Shown here: in pieces, positions 21,621 through 31,285 of the stretch
How the letters are laid out: every line of letters begins with the position of its first letter
How positions within the stretch are numbered: position 1 is the first letter of the stretch
Assembly: GCA_963823675.1 (NCBI GenBank)
Contig: CAWGMT010000008.1
Location: 620,001 to 684,000, forward strand
Direction: 5' to 3'
DNA length: 64,000 nt
Origin: CAWGMT01 sp963823675
GTDB lineage: Bacteria > Planctomycetota > Planctomycetia > Isosphaerales > Isosphaeraceae
Translations under genes and position numbers: made by a program
The notes under the pieces: model-generated
Told to the model about the DNA's origin: nothing
Databases searched by the model: none
Seen by the model: the letters and a program-made list of their open reading frames with translations, nothing else

Positions 21621-21873
21621 ACCGAGAATGCGGTTTGACGACGGAGTAACCCGTCCAACTCAGACCCCGTTCGCAGCAAAATCATCCATCCACGAGAAGG
21701 AAATCGAACCAACGCATCGGGAGTGCGGTGGTCCGGCGTCCGGGCGTGGTGATTCCTCTCGAAGAACTGTGTACGATGTACGGGCGGAGTCAGCGATGGC
21801 AGCCGTGTGGCCAACAGGCGCGGCATAACGCCAATACCAGCCGACAATCCGGTATCCCGATATCGACGGAGAC

Positions 21874-22134
21874 ATGCCTGTGTCCACGATCACGCCGACG
21901 CAACCGATCAGTTCGCCAATTGGCCGGTCGGCGCCGCCGCTTGCGGATGTCTACCGCATGGACATCGACGAGTTCGAGCGCGGCGCTGATTTGCTCAACG
22001 CCGAACGGGTCGAATTGATCGACGGGTTCATCGTCGATCGGTCCCGGACGCCTTTTGATTCGGCACGGAGCCGCTGGCATGACGATTTTGGACCTTACAC
22101 TCGATGGCCAGCAGTTGACCCTGCCGGTCCCTGA
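21874..22134 (+). pseudogene. Truncated Uma2-family endonuclease
   Basis: The first ~50 residues resemble the start of planctomycete Uma2 (PD-(D/E)XK-like) proteins: a Pro/Ser/Thr-rich leader, then DVYRMDIDEFERG, then the conserved RVELIDGFIVD. The family continues for about 130 more residues with the catalytic core. Here the reading becomes unrelated after DRSR, where the opposite-strand HTH gene (ends 22028) begins. The nuclease core is therefore missing, and the gene is probably a dead fragment cut by a rearrangement. Confidence 0.55.
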
Positions 22135-22747
22135 TCAGAAGATCGATCTCGTCGAGAGCCTCGCACAACGAAGGGTGCTCAGCCGTTTGCAGCACCAATC
22201 GACGCAGATCAAAGGCCGCGTTAAGCATTCCGATCAAAGTCGCAGTCCCTAGTTCTGCGGATGCGTAGGCCGCGGCTGTACCGCCCTTGTGAGCCAGCCA
22301 CGGTGCGACGTCGGTCCAGCGATAGAGCGGTGAGCGACTTCGAAGCCGTGCCGCGGGCGGAGGAAACGTGCCGGGTCCGCGGCGCCCCATCGCGTAAAGT
22401 CGAATCGTTTCCCGACTGAGTCCAACGCGCTCGGCGATCTCGGCTGCAGAAACCAGCTCATCCGGCTCGACTCGCACGACGGTCAGTCCCACGCCAGCAG
22501 ACTCGATTTGGCGAATTGCCGAGATGATTGCCGCGGCCGATGAGGGAGCCTCCCTGTCGAATTCGACAAACAGCGATCCGTGACGACTACCGACCAGTGC
22601 GTCATCGCAGCCAGCCTCATACAGCGCATCGGCGATCTCAGGAGTCAGGTCGCTTGCGCCCTGTAGAAGCAAGCTAAACGAGTAGACACGCGGTGCGACA
22701 CCGGCTGCGGCGTTCGGCTTCACCTGTTTCTTTGGGATCTGTCGCAT
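22028..22747 (-). CDS. HTH regulator of a putative toxin-antitoxin-like pair
   Basis: A 239-residue protein. Residues 20-95 form a small alpha/beta domain (YSFSLLLQGASDLTPEIAD, ALYEAGCDDALVGSRHGSLF, VEFDREAPS). It is followed by a helix-turn-helix (SAAEIAERVGLSRETIRLYA, about 100-119) and a G-R-R-G-P-G-x-F-P-P turn with a WTDVAPWL helix. I recognise this layout from a widespread protein type that sits beside a short HicA-like protein, as it does here with a 16-base gap. The last ~80 residues (LDEIDLLIRDRQGQLLAIECKV) are less typical. The C-terminus runs into the Uma2 remnant on the other strand, so the end may be altered. Function as antitoxin/autoregulator is inferred. Confidence 0.6.
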   Translation of the reverse strand: MRQIPKKQVKPNAAAGVAPRVYSFSLLLQGASDLTPEIADALYEAGCDDALVGSRHGSLFVEFDREAPSSAAAIISAIRQIESAGVGLTVVRVEPDELVSAAEIAERVGLSRETIRLYAMGRRGPGTFPPPAARLRSRSPLYRWTDVAPWLAHKGGTAAAYASAELGTATLIGMLNAAFDLRRLVLQTAEHPSLCEALDEIDLLIRDRQGQLLAIECKVQNRHASGSVPNQKASGTDRR

Positions 22748-22763
22748 TTTCTGACTTCAGAAT

Positions 22764-22985
22764 TTAGTGGGGGCATCGATCGACCGCCTGCCGAATCCGA
22801 TGCGCATGCCGGTACGGGTCTCGTGGGGTTGACCACACGGATAGGCCGCAACCTCCCCGTTGTCGATGAGAGCATCGCAAAATACCCCAAGCGTGTGCAC
22901 CACCTCGGACAATAACCCAGCCCCGCGCTTCGGCATACGCTACGGCGTCGGCAATGTCCTTGTTCGGGTGCCGTTTCTTGGCCAT
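22764..22985 (-). CDS. Small HicA-like protein, partner of HTH gene
   Basis: This 73-residue basic protein begins MAKKRHPNKDIADAVAYAE, followed by GWVIVRGGAHAWGILRC and a C-terminal SVWSTPRDPYRHAHRIRQAV. The G-W-x-V-x-x-G-G-x-H-x-W-G pattern, with a glycine pair before a histidine, recalls the dsRBD-like fold of HicA mRNA interferases, whose active histidine sits in a similar place. Proteins of this type usually keep Cys residues in the centre; two are visible here (RCSHRQRGGCG). The start at 22985 was chosen because translation upstream loses the family pattern. It is first of two genes with the HTH protein. Toxin activity is a hypothesis. Confidence 0.55.
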   Translation of the reverse strand: MAKKRHPNKDIADAVAYAEARGWVIVRGGAHAWGILRCSHRQRGGCGLSVWSTPRDPYRHAHRIRQAVDRCPH

Positions 22986-23283
22986 GGGAAACGACTCCGG
23001 AGCCGTGCGCACGCAGACTCTCGCCCAATAGGCGCCGTTTGCCCAAGGCGAAAGCAAGCATGTTGCGCAATATAATGGGCCCTGGGGCCTTTCCACTTCG
23101 CATTCTAACCGAGTGTTGGCAGTTGTCAACAATTCTTCGTGCATCATCTTCCAACCCGGGCAGTCCGGACCGGTCGTGATCAACGGCGTCGAGGTCGGTC
23201 AGATCGCCGTCGCCGAAATCCTGCCACGGATCGCGCCGGCGGCGGGGAGCAACCGGGCCTGATTCGCGGCGCGACGCAAGATC
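22986..23283. other. Intergenic region upstream of HTH/HicA-like pair
   Basis: About 300 bases without a supportable gene. On the minus strand 'gttgacaactgccaacactcgg' gives a possible TTGACA -35 near 23116-23131, suitable for the 22985 gene, though a convincing -10 is not clear. A plus-strand stretch at 23170-23260 translates to INGVEVGQIAVAEILPRIAPA. That looks protein-like but lacks a start and any family match I can name; it could be a gene remnant. Confidence 0.3.
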
Positions 23284-23484
23284 TCACGCCAAGCCGCAAA
23301 CCGGGGATCGCTCACGCCCAGCCGGGAACCTTCCCGTTACAGCGCTCCCCTGAAATAGGGGCTGTGTCCCTTCGGGTAGCTCACTTTTGAGGAGGCTGGC
23401 GAATTGCTGGAAGTCGTCGGCGCTGTTGAAGCCAAGCGGGACGAGGTTCCCTTGGGGGACACGCAATGTCCCCTTGTCCGCCAC
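23284..23484 (-). pseudogene. Fragment of a nucleotidyltransferase-like domain
   Basis: On the minus strand, LRVPQGNLVPLGFNSADDF then QQFASLLKSELP and LFQGSAVTGR resemble the start of nucleotidyltransferase-fold toxin domains carried by polymorphic toxin proteins, where FQGSSVTG precedes the catalytic D-x-D. The reading then degrades (FPAGRERSPVCGLA) and stops before any D-x-D pair. No start or upstream delivery domain is present. It is interpreted as a decayed fragment; confidence is low. Confidence 0.35.
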
Positions 23485-23488
23485 CCAC

Positions 23489-23755
23489 TCAACCCGCCGC
23501 GGCGGGTTCTTTCAAGACCTGGCCTGCGAATTCCACGCCGGCCGGGGTGAGCACGAAGCAGCTCGTCGCGACGAAATTGAGGCCAGTGGTGCGCCGAAAC
23601 GAGCGATGCGGGTCGCCGTAGAACGAGGTTTCCTGGCCGTGCTCCGCAAATGTCTTGGCAATCAGCCAGCGCAGATCGCTGATCGAGAGGCCGGTCACGT
23701 ACAGGTGCTCGTTCTCGAGGGCAAAGTCCCACAGGTCGGCGCCGGCATCCAGCAG
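23489..23755 (-). CDS. Small conserved-looking protein, unknown function
   Basis: The open frame reads LLDAGADLWDFALENEHLYV, then TGLSISDLRWLIAKTFAEHG, then a stretch ending VLTPAGVEFAGQVL. Its regular amphipathic pattern and lack of rare features suggest a real protein of 69-88 residues. No ATG exists: a GTG at 23698 would give 69 residues, and the frame is open back to the stop codon at 23756. It is the third gene of a tight minus-strand set, directly after the 23770 gene. I do not recognise the family. The LTPAG ending recalls winged-helix-like small regulators. Confidence 0.45.
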   Translation of the reverse strand: MLDAGADLWDFALENEHLYVTGLSISDLRWLIAKTFAEHGQETSFYGDPHRSFRRTTGLNFVATSCFVLTPAGVEFAGQVLKEPAAAG

Positions 23756-23769
23756 CTACTGCTCCTCCA

Positions 23770-23952
23770 TCAACTCGATATGCGCCAGATCGATCCGTCT
23801 CGATAGAGACACACATCCTCCTTGCCGACGTCGTAACTGGTCATGCTGACGAGCAGGACACGATCGGCATTCTTTTTGGGCTCGGAAATGACGATCCAGA
23901 AGTGCCCGTCGGCCGACTTGTCCGGGAGGTAGAAGGTCTCTCCGGCCTGCAT
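23770..23952 (-). CDS. Short PemK-like/toxin-like protein, unknown function
   Basis: A 60-residue ORF beginning MQAGETFYLPDKSADGHFWI, then VISEPKKNADRVLLVSMTSYD. Small proteins that start with a G-E-T/D-F-x-x-P strand and carry an H-x-W-I-V-I strand followed by VLLVSMTS occur as partners of short antitoxin-like genes. The strand order resembles MazF/PemK-type barrels, but the protein is short. A different frame continues to DLAHIELMEEQ ending at 23756, so a frameshift near the end is possible. It starts 3 bases after the upstream gene, so the two are translationally linked. Confidence 0.45.
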   Translation of the reverse strand: MQAGETFYLPDKSADGHFWIVISEPKKNADRVLLVSMTSYDVGKEDVCLYRDGSIWRISS

Positions 23953-23955
23953 GGC

Positions 23956-24156
23956 TCAGGCCCCGAATACGATATCCAGGTAACGCTCGAGCTTGTCTTG
24001 CTTCTCGACCGCTTCGATCATGTCGGCCATCCCTTGGGCCTCCAGCACCTCTTCCCAGGGGATCGGCGTTGACGTGTTCGGGACGAAGTTCTTTTTCCAC
24101 TCGGGAAATTGGTGCGTCTTGCCGCACATGTCCCACTCGGAATCGTCTTGGTTCAC
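23956..24156 (-). CDS. Small acidic antitoxin-like protein, unknown function
   Basis: A 66-residue acidic protein: MNQDDSEWDMCGKTHQFPEW, KKNFVPNTSTPIPWEEVLEA, then a helical end with IEAVEKQDKLERYLDIVFGA. It has no signal peptide or membrane segment. It is first in a compact three-gene minus-strand set, and the next ATG lies 3 bases after its stop. Its small size, acidity and helical C-terminus next to a short beta-rich protein fit an antitoxin/toxin order, but no family is recognised. Confidence 0.45.
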   Translation of the reverse strand: MNQDDSEWDMCGKTHQFPEWKKNFVPNTSTPIPWEEVLEAQGMADMIEAVEKQDKLERYLDIVFGA

Positions 24157-24276
24157 TCCGCTTTCCCTTGCCGATCACCTGAACAAAAGCTCTAGAGCAT
24201 GAAACGACTCGCATCAATCGGCGTTGGCCTTCCCGTAGCAAATGGACAAAAAACAACGCTACGGCCGGTTGAGACG

Positions 24277-24921
24277 TCATTCCGAATCGTGCCGGCTTCT
24301 GAGGAACATGACCGCCGTGCCGCCGAGGAGCGGGCAGATCGTCAATCCCAGCCCCAGCAAGCCAGCATACTCGCCGGGGGAGAGCCAGGGAGCATGCGCT
24401 TGTCTCAGGTAATTAACCGTAATGACGATCACCGTGAAGACGCCCAAGCCGATTAATGCCCCCTGGAAGAATGACGCGATACGTCGGCATCGTCTGCCTG
24501 CTCGTAGCTGCCGGCGTCTCACCTGAATCGCGACCCACAGACCTGCCCCCCAGGCCAGCAGGAGGACGAGAGTGCTCGTCAGGCATCGATCGGCGATCGC
24601 GAGAGATTCGAGGGGTTGGAGTTTCCACGTGGGATCTTGGCACAGCCCGATCAATGTCTCCAAGATGTGCAACGAATTGAAGGAGAACGTGTGGAGCGAC
24701 AAGGAAGCGACGAGACCGACGATGAGGAATGTGTAATGGAAGGTGCCGAGACGCCGACCGAGGATGAAATACTGAACGATTATTAGATCGAGCGCCACCA
24801 AGGCGAGGAGAAGGAGGGGAGATTGGGGTAGGAAGGGTTGGGTTCGCAGGAAGGCCAGATCCAAGGCGATTAGCGCTACGAGCTTCATGAGAAGCGAGAG
24901 CGGAACGCCTTGGCTGGACAC
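24277..24921 (-). CDS. Multi-pass membrane protein, unknown function
   Basis: A 214-residue protein with about six hydrophobic segments: LLMKLVALIALDLAFL, LLLLALVALDLIIVQYFILG, YTFLIVGLVASLSL, STLVLLLAWGAGLWVAIQV, GALIGLGVFTVIVITVNYL and YAGLLGLGLTICPLLGGTAV. A basic loop (QVRRRQLRAGRRCRRI) probably faces the cytoplasm. The GTG at 24921 has GAGGG 6 bases upstream and is preferred to the ATG at 24888. No known transporter or enzyme motif is visible. It stands alone, convergent with nothing and followed by the accessory set. Confidence 0.7.
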   Translation of the reverse strand: MSSQGVPLSLLMKLVALIALDLAFLRTQPFLPQSPLLLLALVALDLIIVQYFILGRRLGTFHYTFLIVGLVASLSLHTFSFNSLHILETLIGLCQDPTWKLQPLESLAIADRCLTSTLVLLLAWGAGLWVAIQVRRRQLRAGRRCRRIASFFQGALIGLGVFTVIVITVNYLRQAHAPWLSPGEYAGLLGLGLTICPLLGGTAVMFLRSRHDSE

Positions 24922-25312
24922 GACGGTCCCTCACATTCTGGACGGCCTATCCCGAAATGGAGCGATTTCGCCACTCCTCCCCAGGGTAACGAAATCCCGC
25001 TGAAAAGGCCCTGATAGCCGTACCTCTAGTCCAGCCTTTCCCCGCACCAGGGTTGCTCTACCGGCCACCAGGGGAAATAATAGTTGAACAAAGGTCGCAC
25101 GGCGCGATCGCCGACTGAGTGCCCGAATCGGGCCGTCGTCGGCTTGCTGGCCGGAGCGACTTTCACACCGAGCGCCAGCCCCGCCCCGCAAACCCAGTTG
25201 CCCGTTGAGGTTGAGGACTCTTTCCTTTCCACAACTGACAAACGGCGACCACGACCGGAATCTCATGGGATACCTCCCCTTCCAAACTGCTCGTCGGAAC
25301 TCTTCACGAGGG
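24922..25312. other. Divergent intergenic region
   Basis: About 390 bases between the membrane protein gene (minus) and the PSCyt1/DUF1549 gene (plus). Short minus-strand ORFs at 25026-25241 and 24931-25332 give unconvincing proteins without family features. No repeat or RNA gene is seen. Promoters for both flanking genes should lie here. Confidence 0.4.
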
Positions 25313-28011
25313 ATGCGTGGCAAGCGACGCACCGATCTCGCGCTGGTTGGGCTCAGCGTGCTGCTCGCGGCGTCGGTTGTGGCGCGCTGGCCTGGCGGGG
25401 AGGCTCGGGCAGGTGGCCCGCAGCCGCCAGGTGTGAACGGTGGGACGGTTTCCGCCGAGGCCGGCGAATTCTTCGAGGCTCGCGTGCGGCCGATTCTCGC
25501 GGAGCGGTGCCTGAAATGTCACGGGCCGGAGAAACAGTCATCGGGCCTGCGGCTGGATAGTCGCGCCGCGGTTCTGAAAGGGGGTGACTCGGGGCCGGCC
25601 GTCGTGCCCGGCAAACCGGCGGAGAGCCTGCTGATCCATGCCGTCGAGCATCGCCATGGCGACCTCAAGATGCCGCCCAAAGGCCGGCTTGCCGAGCCTG
25701 CGGTGGCGATGCTGCGGCAGTGGGTCGCCATCGGCGTTCCCTGGGCGAACGAACCGGCGACGCGGTCCGCTGCCGCCAATCGGCCGGCGAAGGATGGCTC
25801 GACGTCGAAAACGCACTGGGCGTTTCAACCCGTGCGGCGCCCCGTTCCTCCCGCGGTTCGCGACCGCCACTGGGTCGACTCGCCGATCGACGCGTTCGTG
25901 CTCGCCAGACTCGAAGCGGAGGGAATCGCTCCGTCTCCCCGCGCCGACAAGCGGACGTTGATCCGCCGCGCCACGATCGACCTCTGGGGAATCCCGCCGA
26001 CGGCCGAGGAAATCGACGCGTTCGAGGCCGACTCGAAGCCGGGGGCCTTCGAGCGGCTGATCGACCGGCTCCTGGCATCGCCGCGTTACGGTGAGCGCTG
26101 GGGGCGCCACTGGCTGGATGTCGCGCGATACGCCGACACCAAGGGCTACGTCTTCACCCAGGACCGCCGCTATCCCTACGCCTATACCTACCGCGACTAC
26201 GTCGTGGCGGCTTTCAACGCCGATCTGGGTTACGACCAGTTTATTCTGCAACAAATTGCCGCCGACCAGCTTTCTCAGGGCGCAGATCGCCGGCCGCTGG
26301 CCGCCATGGGCTTCCTGACCGTGGGGCGGCGGTTCCTCCTCGACCAGAACGAGATCATCGACGACCGGATCGACGTGGTGAGCCGCGGCTTGCTCGGTTT
26401 GACGGTCACCTGCGCCCGCTGTCACGACCACAAGTTCGACCCGATCGCAAGCGATGATTACTACGCGCTTTATGGAGTCTTCGCCAGTTCCATCGAACCG
26501 GCCGAGCTCCCATTGCTCGCCCAGCCTGGCGCAACGTCGCCCGAGTCGGCCGATTTCGATCGGAAGCTGAAGAAGTTGAAGCAAGCCCGGGAAGACTACC
26601 TGATCAAACGGCGGGATGAGATCCAGAAAGACCTGGCAACGCGCTTCTCGAAGTACCTCAAGGCGGCATACGACCTCCATCTTGAGCCGAGGAGCCGCAA
26701 GCTCGAGGAACGCGCGCTCGCCGACGGATTGAATTCGCGCCGGCTCCGCGGCTTTATCGGCATCTTGAAGCGGCACCTGGAAACCACGCGATCGGCAGGC
26801 AAGCCGGCGGCCGTTTTGCCAGAGCCCGAGTGGGAGCCGCTCCGCCAGGCACTCTTCGCGCCTGGCGGACCGCTGGCTCTGTCGATCGAGACGACGCGGA
26901 TGTTTCTCGATCAAAGCCAGCGCGGCCGCCTGGACCAGCTCAACGGCGCAATCGAGCAGTTGAGAGCAACCCACCCCGGCGCGCCGAGCCGCGCGATGGT
27001 ACTCAACGACGCTCCGCGACCGTATGATCCTCACGTCTTCATACGAGGCAATCCGGGACGGCCCGGCAAGGCGGTCCCGCGGCGATTCCTCCGTGTTCTG
27101 GCGGGCCCGGAGCCGGCACCGTTTCGCAAGGGGAGCGGCCGTCTCGAGCTGGCCGAAGCCATCGCCAGCGCGCGCAACCCCCTGACGGCCCGGGTGTTCG
27201 TCAACCGGGTCTGGCAGTGGCATTTCGGCAAGGGACTCGTGGCGACGCCCAGCGATTTCGGCATGCGCAGCGATCCACCGAGCCACCCCGAATTGCTCGA
27301 TTATCTTGCCAGCGAATTCATGGCGTCGAGCTGGTCGCCGAAAGCCTTGCACCGGCTCATCATGCTCTCAAGCACCTACGAGCAGAGCAGCACCCCGAGG
27401 CCCCAGGAGATGGTACGTGACCCCGAAAACCGGCTGCTCTGGCGGTTCAATCGCCAGCGGCTCGACTTCGAGGCCATGCGCGATTCGCTTTTAGCTGTCT
27501 CGGGCGCCCTCGATGCCCGGGTCGGAGGGCGTCCCGTGCAGACGACTCAGCCGCCAATGGCCACCCGGCGCACGTTGTACGGATTCATCGACCGCCAGAA
27601 CCTGGACATCTTGTATCGAACTTTCGACTTCGCCGTTCCCGACGCGAGCAGCCCGCGCCGATTCGTGACCACGGTGCCTCAGCAAGCCCTCTTTTTGATG
27701 AACAGCCCGTTCATGCACGAACAGGCGCGGCGCGTGACCGCACTGATCGGCCCGCAAGCGGAGAGCCGCTCGGGCTCGATGCGGCCGCGGATGGGGTCCG
27801 CCTGCTCTACCGGCGCGTGCTGGGCCGTTCGCCCGATTCCGACGAGCTTGCCCTGGCCACGGCCTTCATCCGCCGCGAATCGGCCGCCGCCTCGGCCGGT
27901 TCCGCAGCCTGGCGGGTGATGCAAACCATCAAGGGCGATCCCCCGCTGGCGCCTTGGGAACAACTGGCCCAAGTGCTGCTCTTGACGAACGAATTCATGT
28001 TTGTGGACTAA
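25313..28011 (+). CDS. PSCyt1-DUF1549-DUF1553 protein (one frameshift)
   Basis: A large exported planctomycete protein of about 900 residues. After the signal peptide (LALVGLSVLLAASVVA) a PSCyt1 domain carries the c-type haem motif C-L-K-C-H near residue 64, in VRPILAERCLKCHG. Then comes DUF1549 (SPIDAFVLARLEAEG, RRATIDLWGIPPTAEEIDAF, WLDVARYADTKGY). A second CxxCH (CARCH) follows with the HKFDPI motif, then the C-terminal DUF1553 (ARVFVNRVWQWHFGKGLV, FNRQRLDFEAMRD). A one-base shift near 27765 separates the last ~80 residues (DGVRLLYRRVLGRSPDSDE to NEFMFVD). Start is uncertain: ATG 25313 gives a standard signal peptide, ATG 25265 a longer one. The DUF1501 gene follows after 4 bases. Its role is unknown. 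Confidence 0.92.
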
Positions 28012-28015
28012 ATCC

Positions 28016-29498
<1,483 letters not shown>

Positions 29499-29529
29499 CG
29501 TAGCGAGCGGCCTTTCATTCTTATTGGTT

Positions 29530-29761
29530 AACCCGGAGCCAACGGCGACGGCGGTCATCATGGCAGTGTGGACAGCGACCGTCGCCGTTGGCTCCGGGTT
29601 AAACTCCGGCAACCCGGAGCCATCGGCGACGGCGGACATCATGGCAGTGTGGACAGCGACCGTCGCCATTGGCTCCGGGTTAACTCCGGCAACCCGGAGC
29701 CAACGGCGACGGCGGTCATCGTGGCAGCGTGGACAGCGACCGTCGCCGTTGGCTCCGGGTT
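29530..29761. repeat. Triple tandem palindromic repeat (~80-bp units)
   Basis: Three near-identical units (29530-29600, 29611-29681, 29691-29761) are separated by 9-10 bases of 'aactccggc'. Each begins AACCCGGAGCCAACGGCGAC and ends with its reverse complement, so each unit is a hairpin with 22-bp arms around a ~27-base loop (tcatcatggcagtgtgga type). The middle unit has changes in both arms. It lies between the DUF1501 gene and bcp. The units translate in every frame, which produces spurious ORFs. Confidence 0.9.
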
Positions 29762-29798
29762 AAACTCCGGTTGCCCTCCAGAGGTCGAGGATCCCCAA

Positions 29799-30254
29799 AT
29801 GATCGAACCCGGCAAACCCGCCCCTGATTTCACGCTGACGGATCAGAGCGGCAACAACGTGATTCTCTCGAAACTCAAGGGCTCTCCGGTCGTGCTCTAC
29901 TTCTACCCGAAGGATGACACACCCGGCTGCACCAAGGAGGCGTGTGGTTTCCGCGACGCCATTGCCGATTACAAGCGCGCCGGCACCACAATTCTCGGCG
30001 TGAGCCCCGATAGCAGTGAATCCCACGCCAAATTCGCCAGGAAGTTCGAGCTGCCGTTCGCGCTCCTAGCCGACACCGATCGCAAGGTGTGCGAAGCTTA
30101 CGGCGTGTGGAAAGAGAAGAGCATGTACGGCAAGAAATACATGGGCGTAGAACGGACGACCTTCGTGATCGATGCGAAAGGGATCGTCCGCAGCGTTTTC
30201 CCGCGGGTCAAAGTCGACGGGCACGTCGCGGCCGTGCTCAAGGCGATTGGCTAA
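29799..30254 (+). CDS. bcp: Thioredoxin-dependent thiol peroxidase (Bcp/PrxQ)
   Basis: A 151-residue atypical 2-Cys peroxiredoxin that reduces H2O2 and organic peroxides in the cytoplasm with electrons from thioredoxin. The peroxidatic Cys44 and resolving Cys49 are in FYPKDDTPGCTKEACGFRD, the spacing of the Bcp alpha form. ILGVSPDSSESHAKFARKF and the conserved VERTTFVIDAKGIV near the C-terminus complete the fold. Length is standard. The gene starts 38 bases after the triple palindromic repeat, which may separate it from DUF1501 transcription. Confidence 0.95.
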   Translation: MIEPGKPAPDFTLTDQSGNNVILSKLKGSPVVLYFYPKDDTPGCTKEACGFRDAIADYKRAGTTILGVSPDSSESHAKFARKFELPFALLADTDRKVCEAYGVWKEKSMYGKKYMGVERTTFVIDAKGIVRSVFPRVKVDGHVAAVLKAIG

Positions 30255-30303
30255 AGCACGTTTGGCTTGAGCCCAATGCCGGTTAAGGTTGCAGGAGTGA
30301 GGC

Positions 30304-30999
30304 TCAACCTGTCACCGAAGCCGACGACCTCAGCCCAAACCCAAGTTCCTCGTGTCGGCTGCGGAGGTGGTTCTCCAGTTTGCGCAAAGCCTTGTATTTT
30401 TCGTCGCTTACCCGTGTCCCCGCCATCCCCAGTTCGTTGCCAATTTCGGGCACTGACCAGCCGCGCATCCAGAGCTCGATGATCCGGTCCTGGCGGGCCG
30501 TGAGCACGGCGTGGCGGGCGGCTTCGAGGATCTCGCCGAGCTCGAGGCGGTCGCGCTCGCGCTGGTCGAGATTCGTTGCCGGGGTCGAGTATCCGTCCAG
30601 TGGTTGATATCGCTTGGCCCGCTGCACGCGCTTGCGGACCATGTCGATTGCGCGGACCAGCTCGCGGCGCTCTGACGTGTCCTCGGCGAGGACCTGCGTC
30701 AGGTCGAGCTGGCCGGCTCGTGCCTTGGTGAGAAGCCGGCAGCAGACTTCCTGCGTGCAGTCCTCCCAGAGCCGCGGATCCAGCCGGGCGTTTCGCCAGC
30801 ATACCGTGCAATAGCGCTGAATGTCGCGGACCACGTCCGTTTCGGTGGCCGACGCGGTGAGTGCGGCCAAGCCGATCACCAGGGCCATGGCCGCCGGGCC
30901 CGCCTTCCGTGTCCGGGAAATCAAGCTCTCGGAGCTAACCGGCGGGTCGCCTGGCTTGGCCCCGGATTCCGTTGGGTTCGTTTCGTTCATGATGACCAT
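30304..30999 (-). CDS. Sigma-70 family RNA polymerase sigma factor (planctomycete type)
   Basis: A 231-residue protein. Residues about 70-110 (YCTVCWRNARLDPRLWEDCT, QEVCCRLLTKARAG) resemble sigma region 2. The C-terminal part (ARQDRIIELWMRGWSVPEIG, NELGMAGTRVSDEKYKALRK) is a region 4 helix-turn-helix, and a linker carries VRKRVQRAKR. The N-terminus is unusual: a disordered start, then a hydrophobic stretch AAMALVIGLAALTASATE that could be a helix of the core or touch the membrane. The ATG at 30999 is chosen because AGGA lies 5 bases before it. No anti-sigma gene is adjacent. Confidence 0.75.
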   Translation of the reverse strand: MVIMNETNPTESGAKPGDPPVSSESLISRTRKAGPAAMALVIGLAALTASATETDVVRDIQRYCTVCWRNARLDPRLWEDCTQEVCCRLLTKARAGQLDLTQVLAEDTSERRELVRAIDMVRKRVQRAKRYQPLDGYSTPATNLDQRERDRLELGEILEAARHAVLTARQDRIIELWMRGWSVPEIGNELGMAGTRVSDEKYKALRKLENHLRSRHEELGFGLRSSASVTG

Positions 31000-31285
31000 T
31001 TGGTCCTGAATCATGCTCTGATCGTACGTCCGCGCGATCCGTCTCCAATTAAACGGACCCGCTGTCCAGCAAAAATCGCCTGGATTCGGGTCGTGAGTAT
31101 AACAACTCCAACCTGGAAAAGCGATTGCCTCATTTCTTTCGAAGAGTTCGCACCGCTCGCCAGCGGCGCCAAGCGACCTCGGGTCGCTGGGGCCGAGGCC
31201 CGAAGCACGACGCCCCAGGGTCCCCGGCTTACGCTCTTGGGGTTCGCCAGCTATTGCCGGCTCGACCCCAGTTACCCATCTTCTG
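31000..31285. other. Intergenic region
   Basis: A 286-base gap between the sigma factor and the HAD phosphatase, both on the minus strand. It contains a short palindrome AGCGACC/GGTCGCT at about 31169-31185. No gene or RNA is supported. It should hold the promoter of the sigma factor gene. Confidence 0.35.

Larger units (their letters stand above)
20955..21873. other. Long intergenic region with palindromic repeats
   Basis: About 900 bases without a supportable gene. It holds two strong palindromes, listed separately at 21065-21127 and 21567-21620. Around 21400-21540 there is a short block (reverse complement giving NEANFAES-type translation) that resembles dispersed non-coding repeats rather than a gene. 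The many short ORFs here overlap on both strands and show no family features. It probably separates the efflux operon from the accessory genes to the right. Confidence 0.5.

Noticed and set aside
25026..25241. A 71-residue minus-strand ORF ending PWWPVEQPWCGERLD
   Set aside because: The C-terminal words look protein-like, but it has no convincing start, no family match and sits in a gap with overlapping ORFs on both strands. Kept as intergenic.
25538..27352. A 604-residue minus-strand ORF antisense to DUF1549
   Set aside because: The plus strand encodes clear PSCyt1/DUF1549/DUF1553 motifs over the same bases; the antisense translation has no recognisable domains.
29530..29761. Possible CRISPR array
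   Set aside because: Units are full hairpins of ~71 bp with nearly identical centres and 9-10 bp gaps. There are no unique 30-40 bp spacers and no cas genes.
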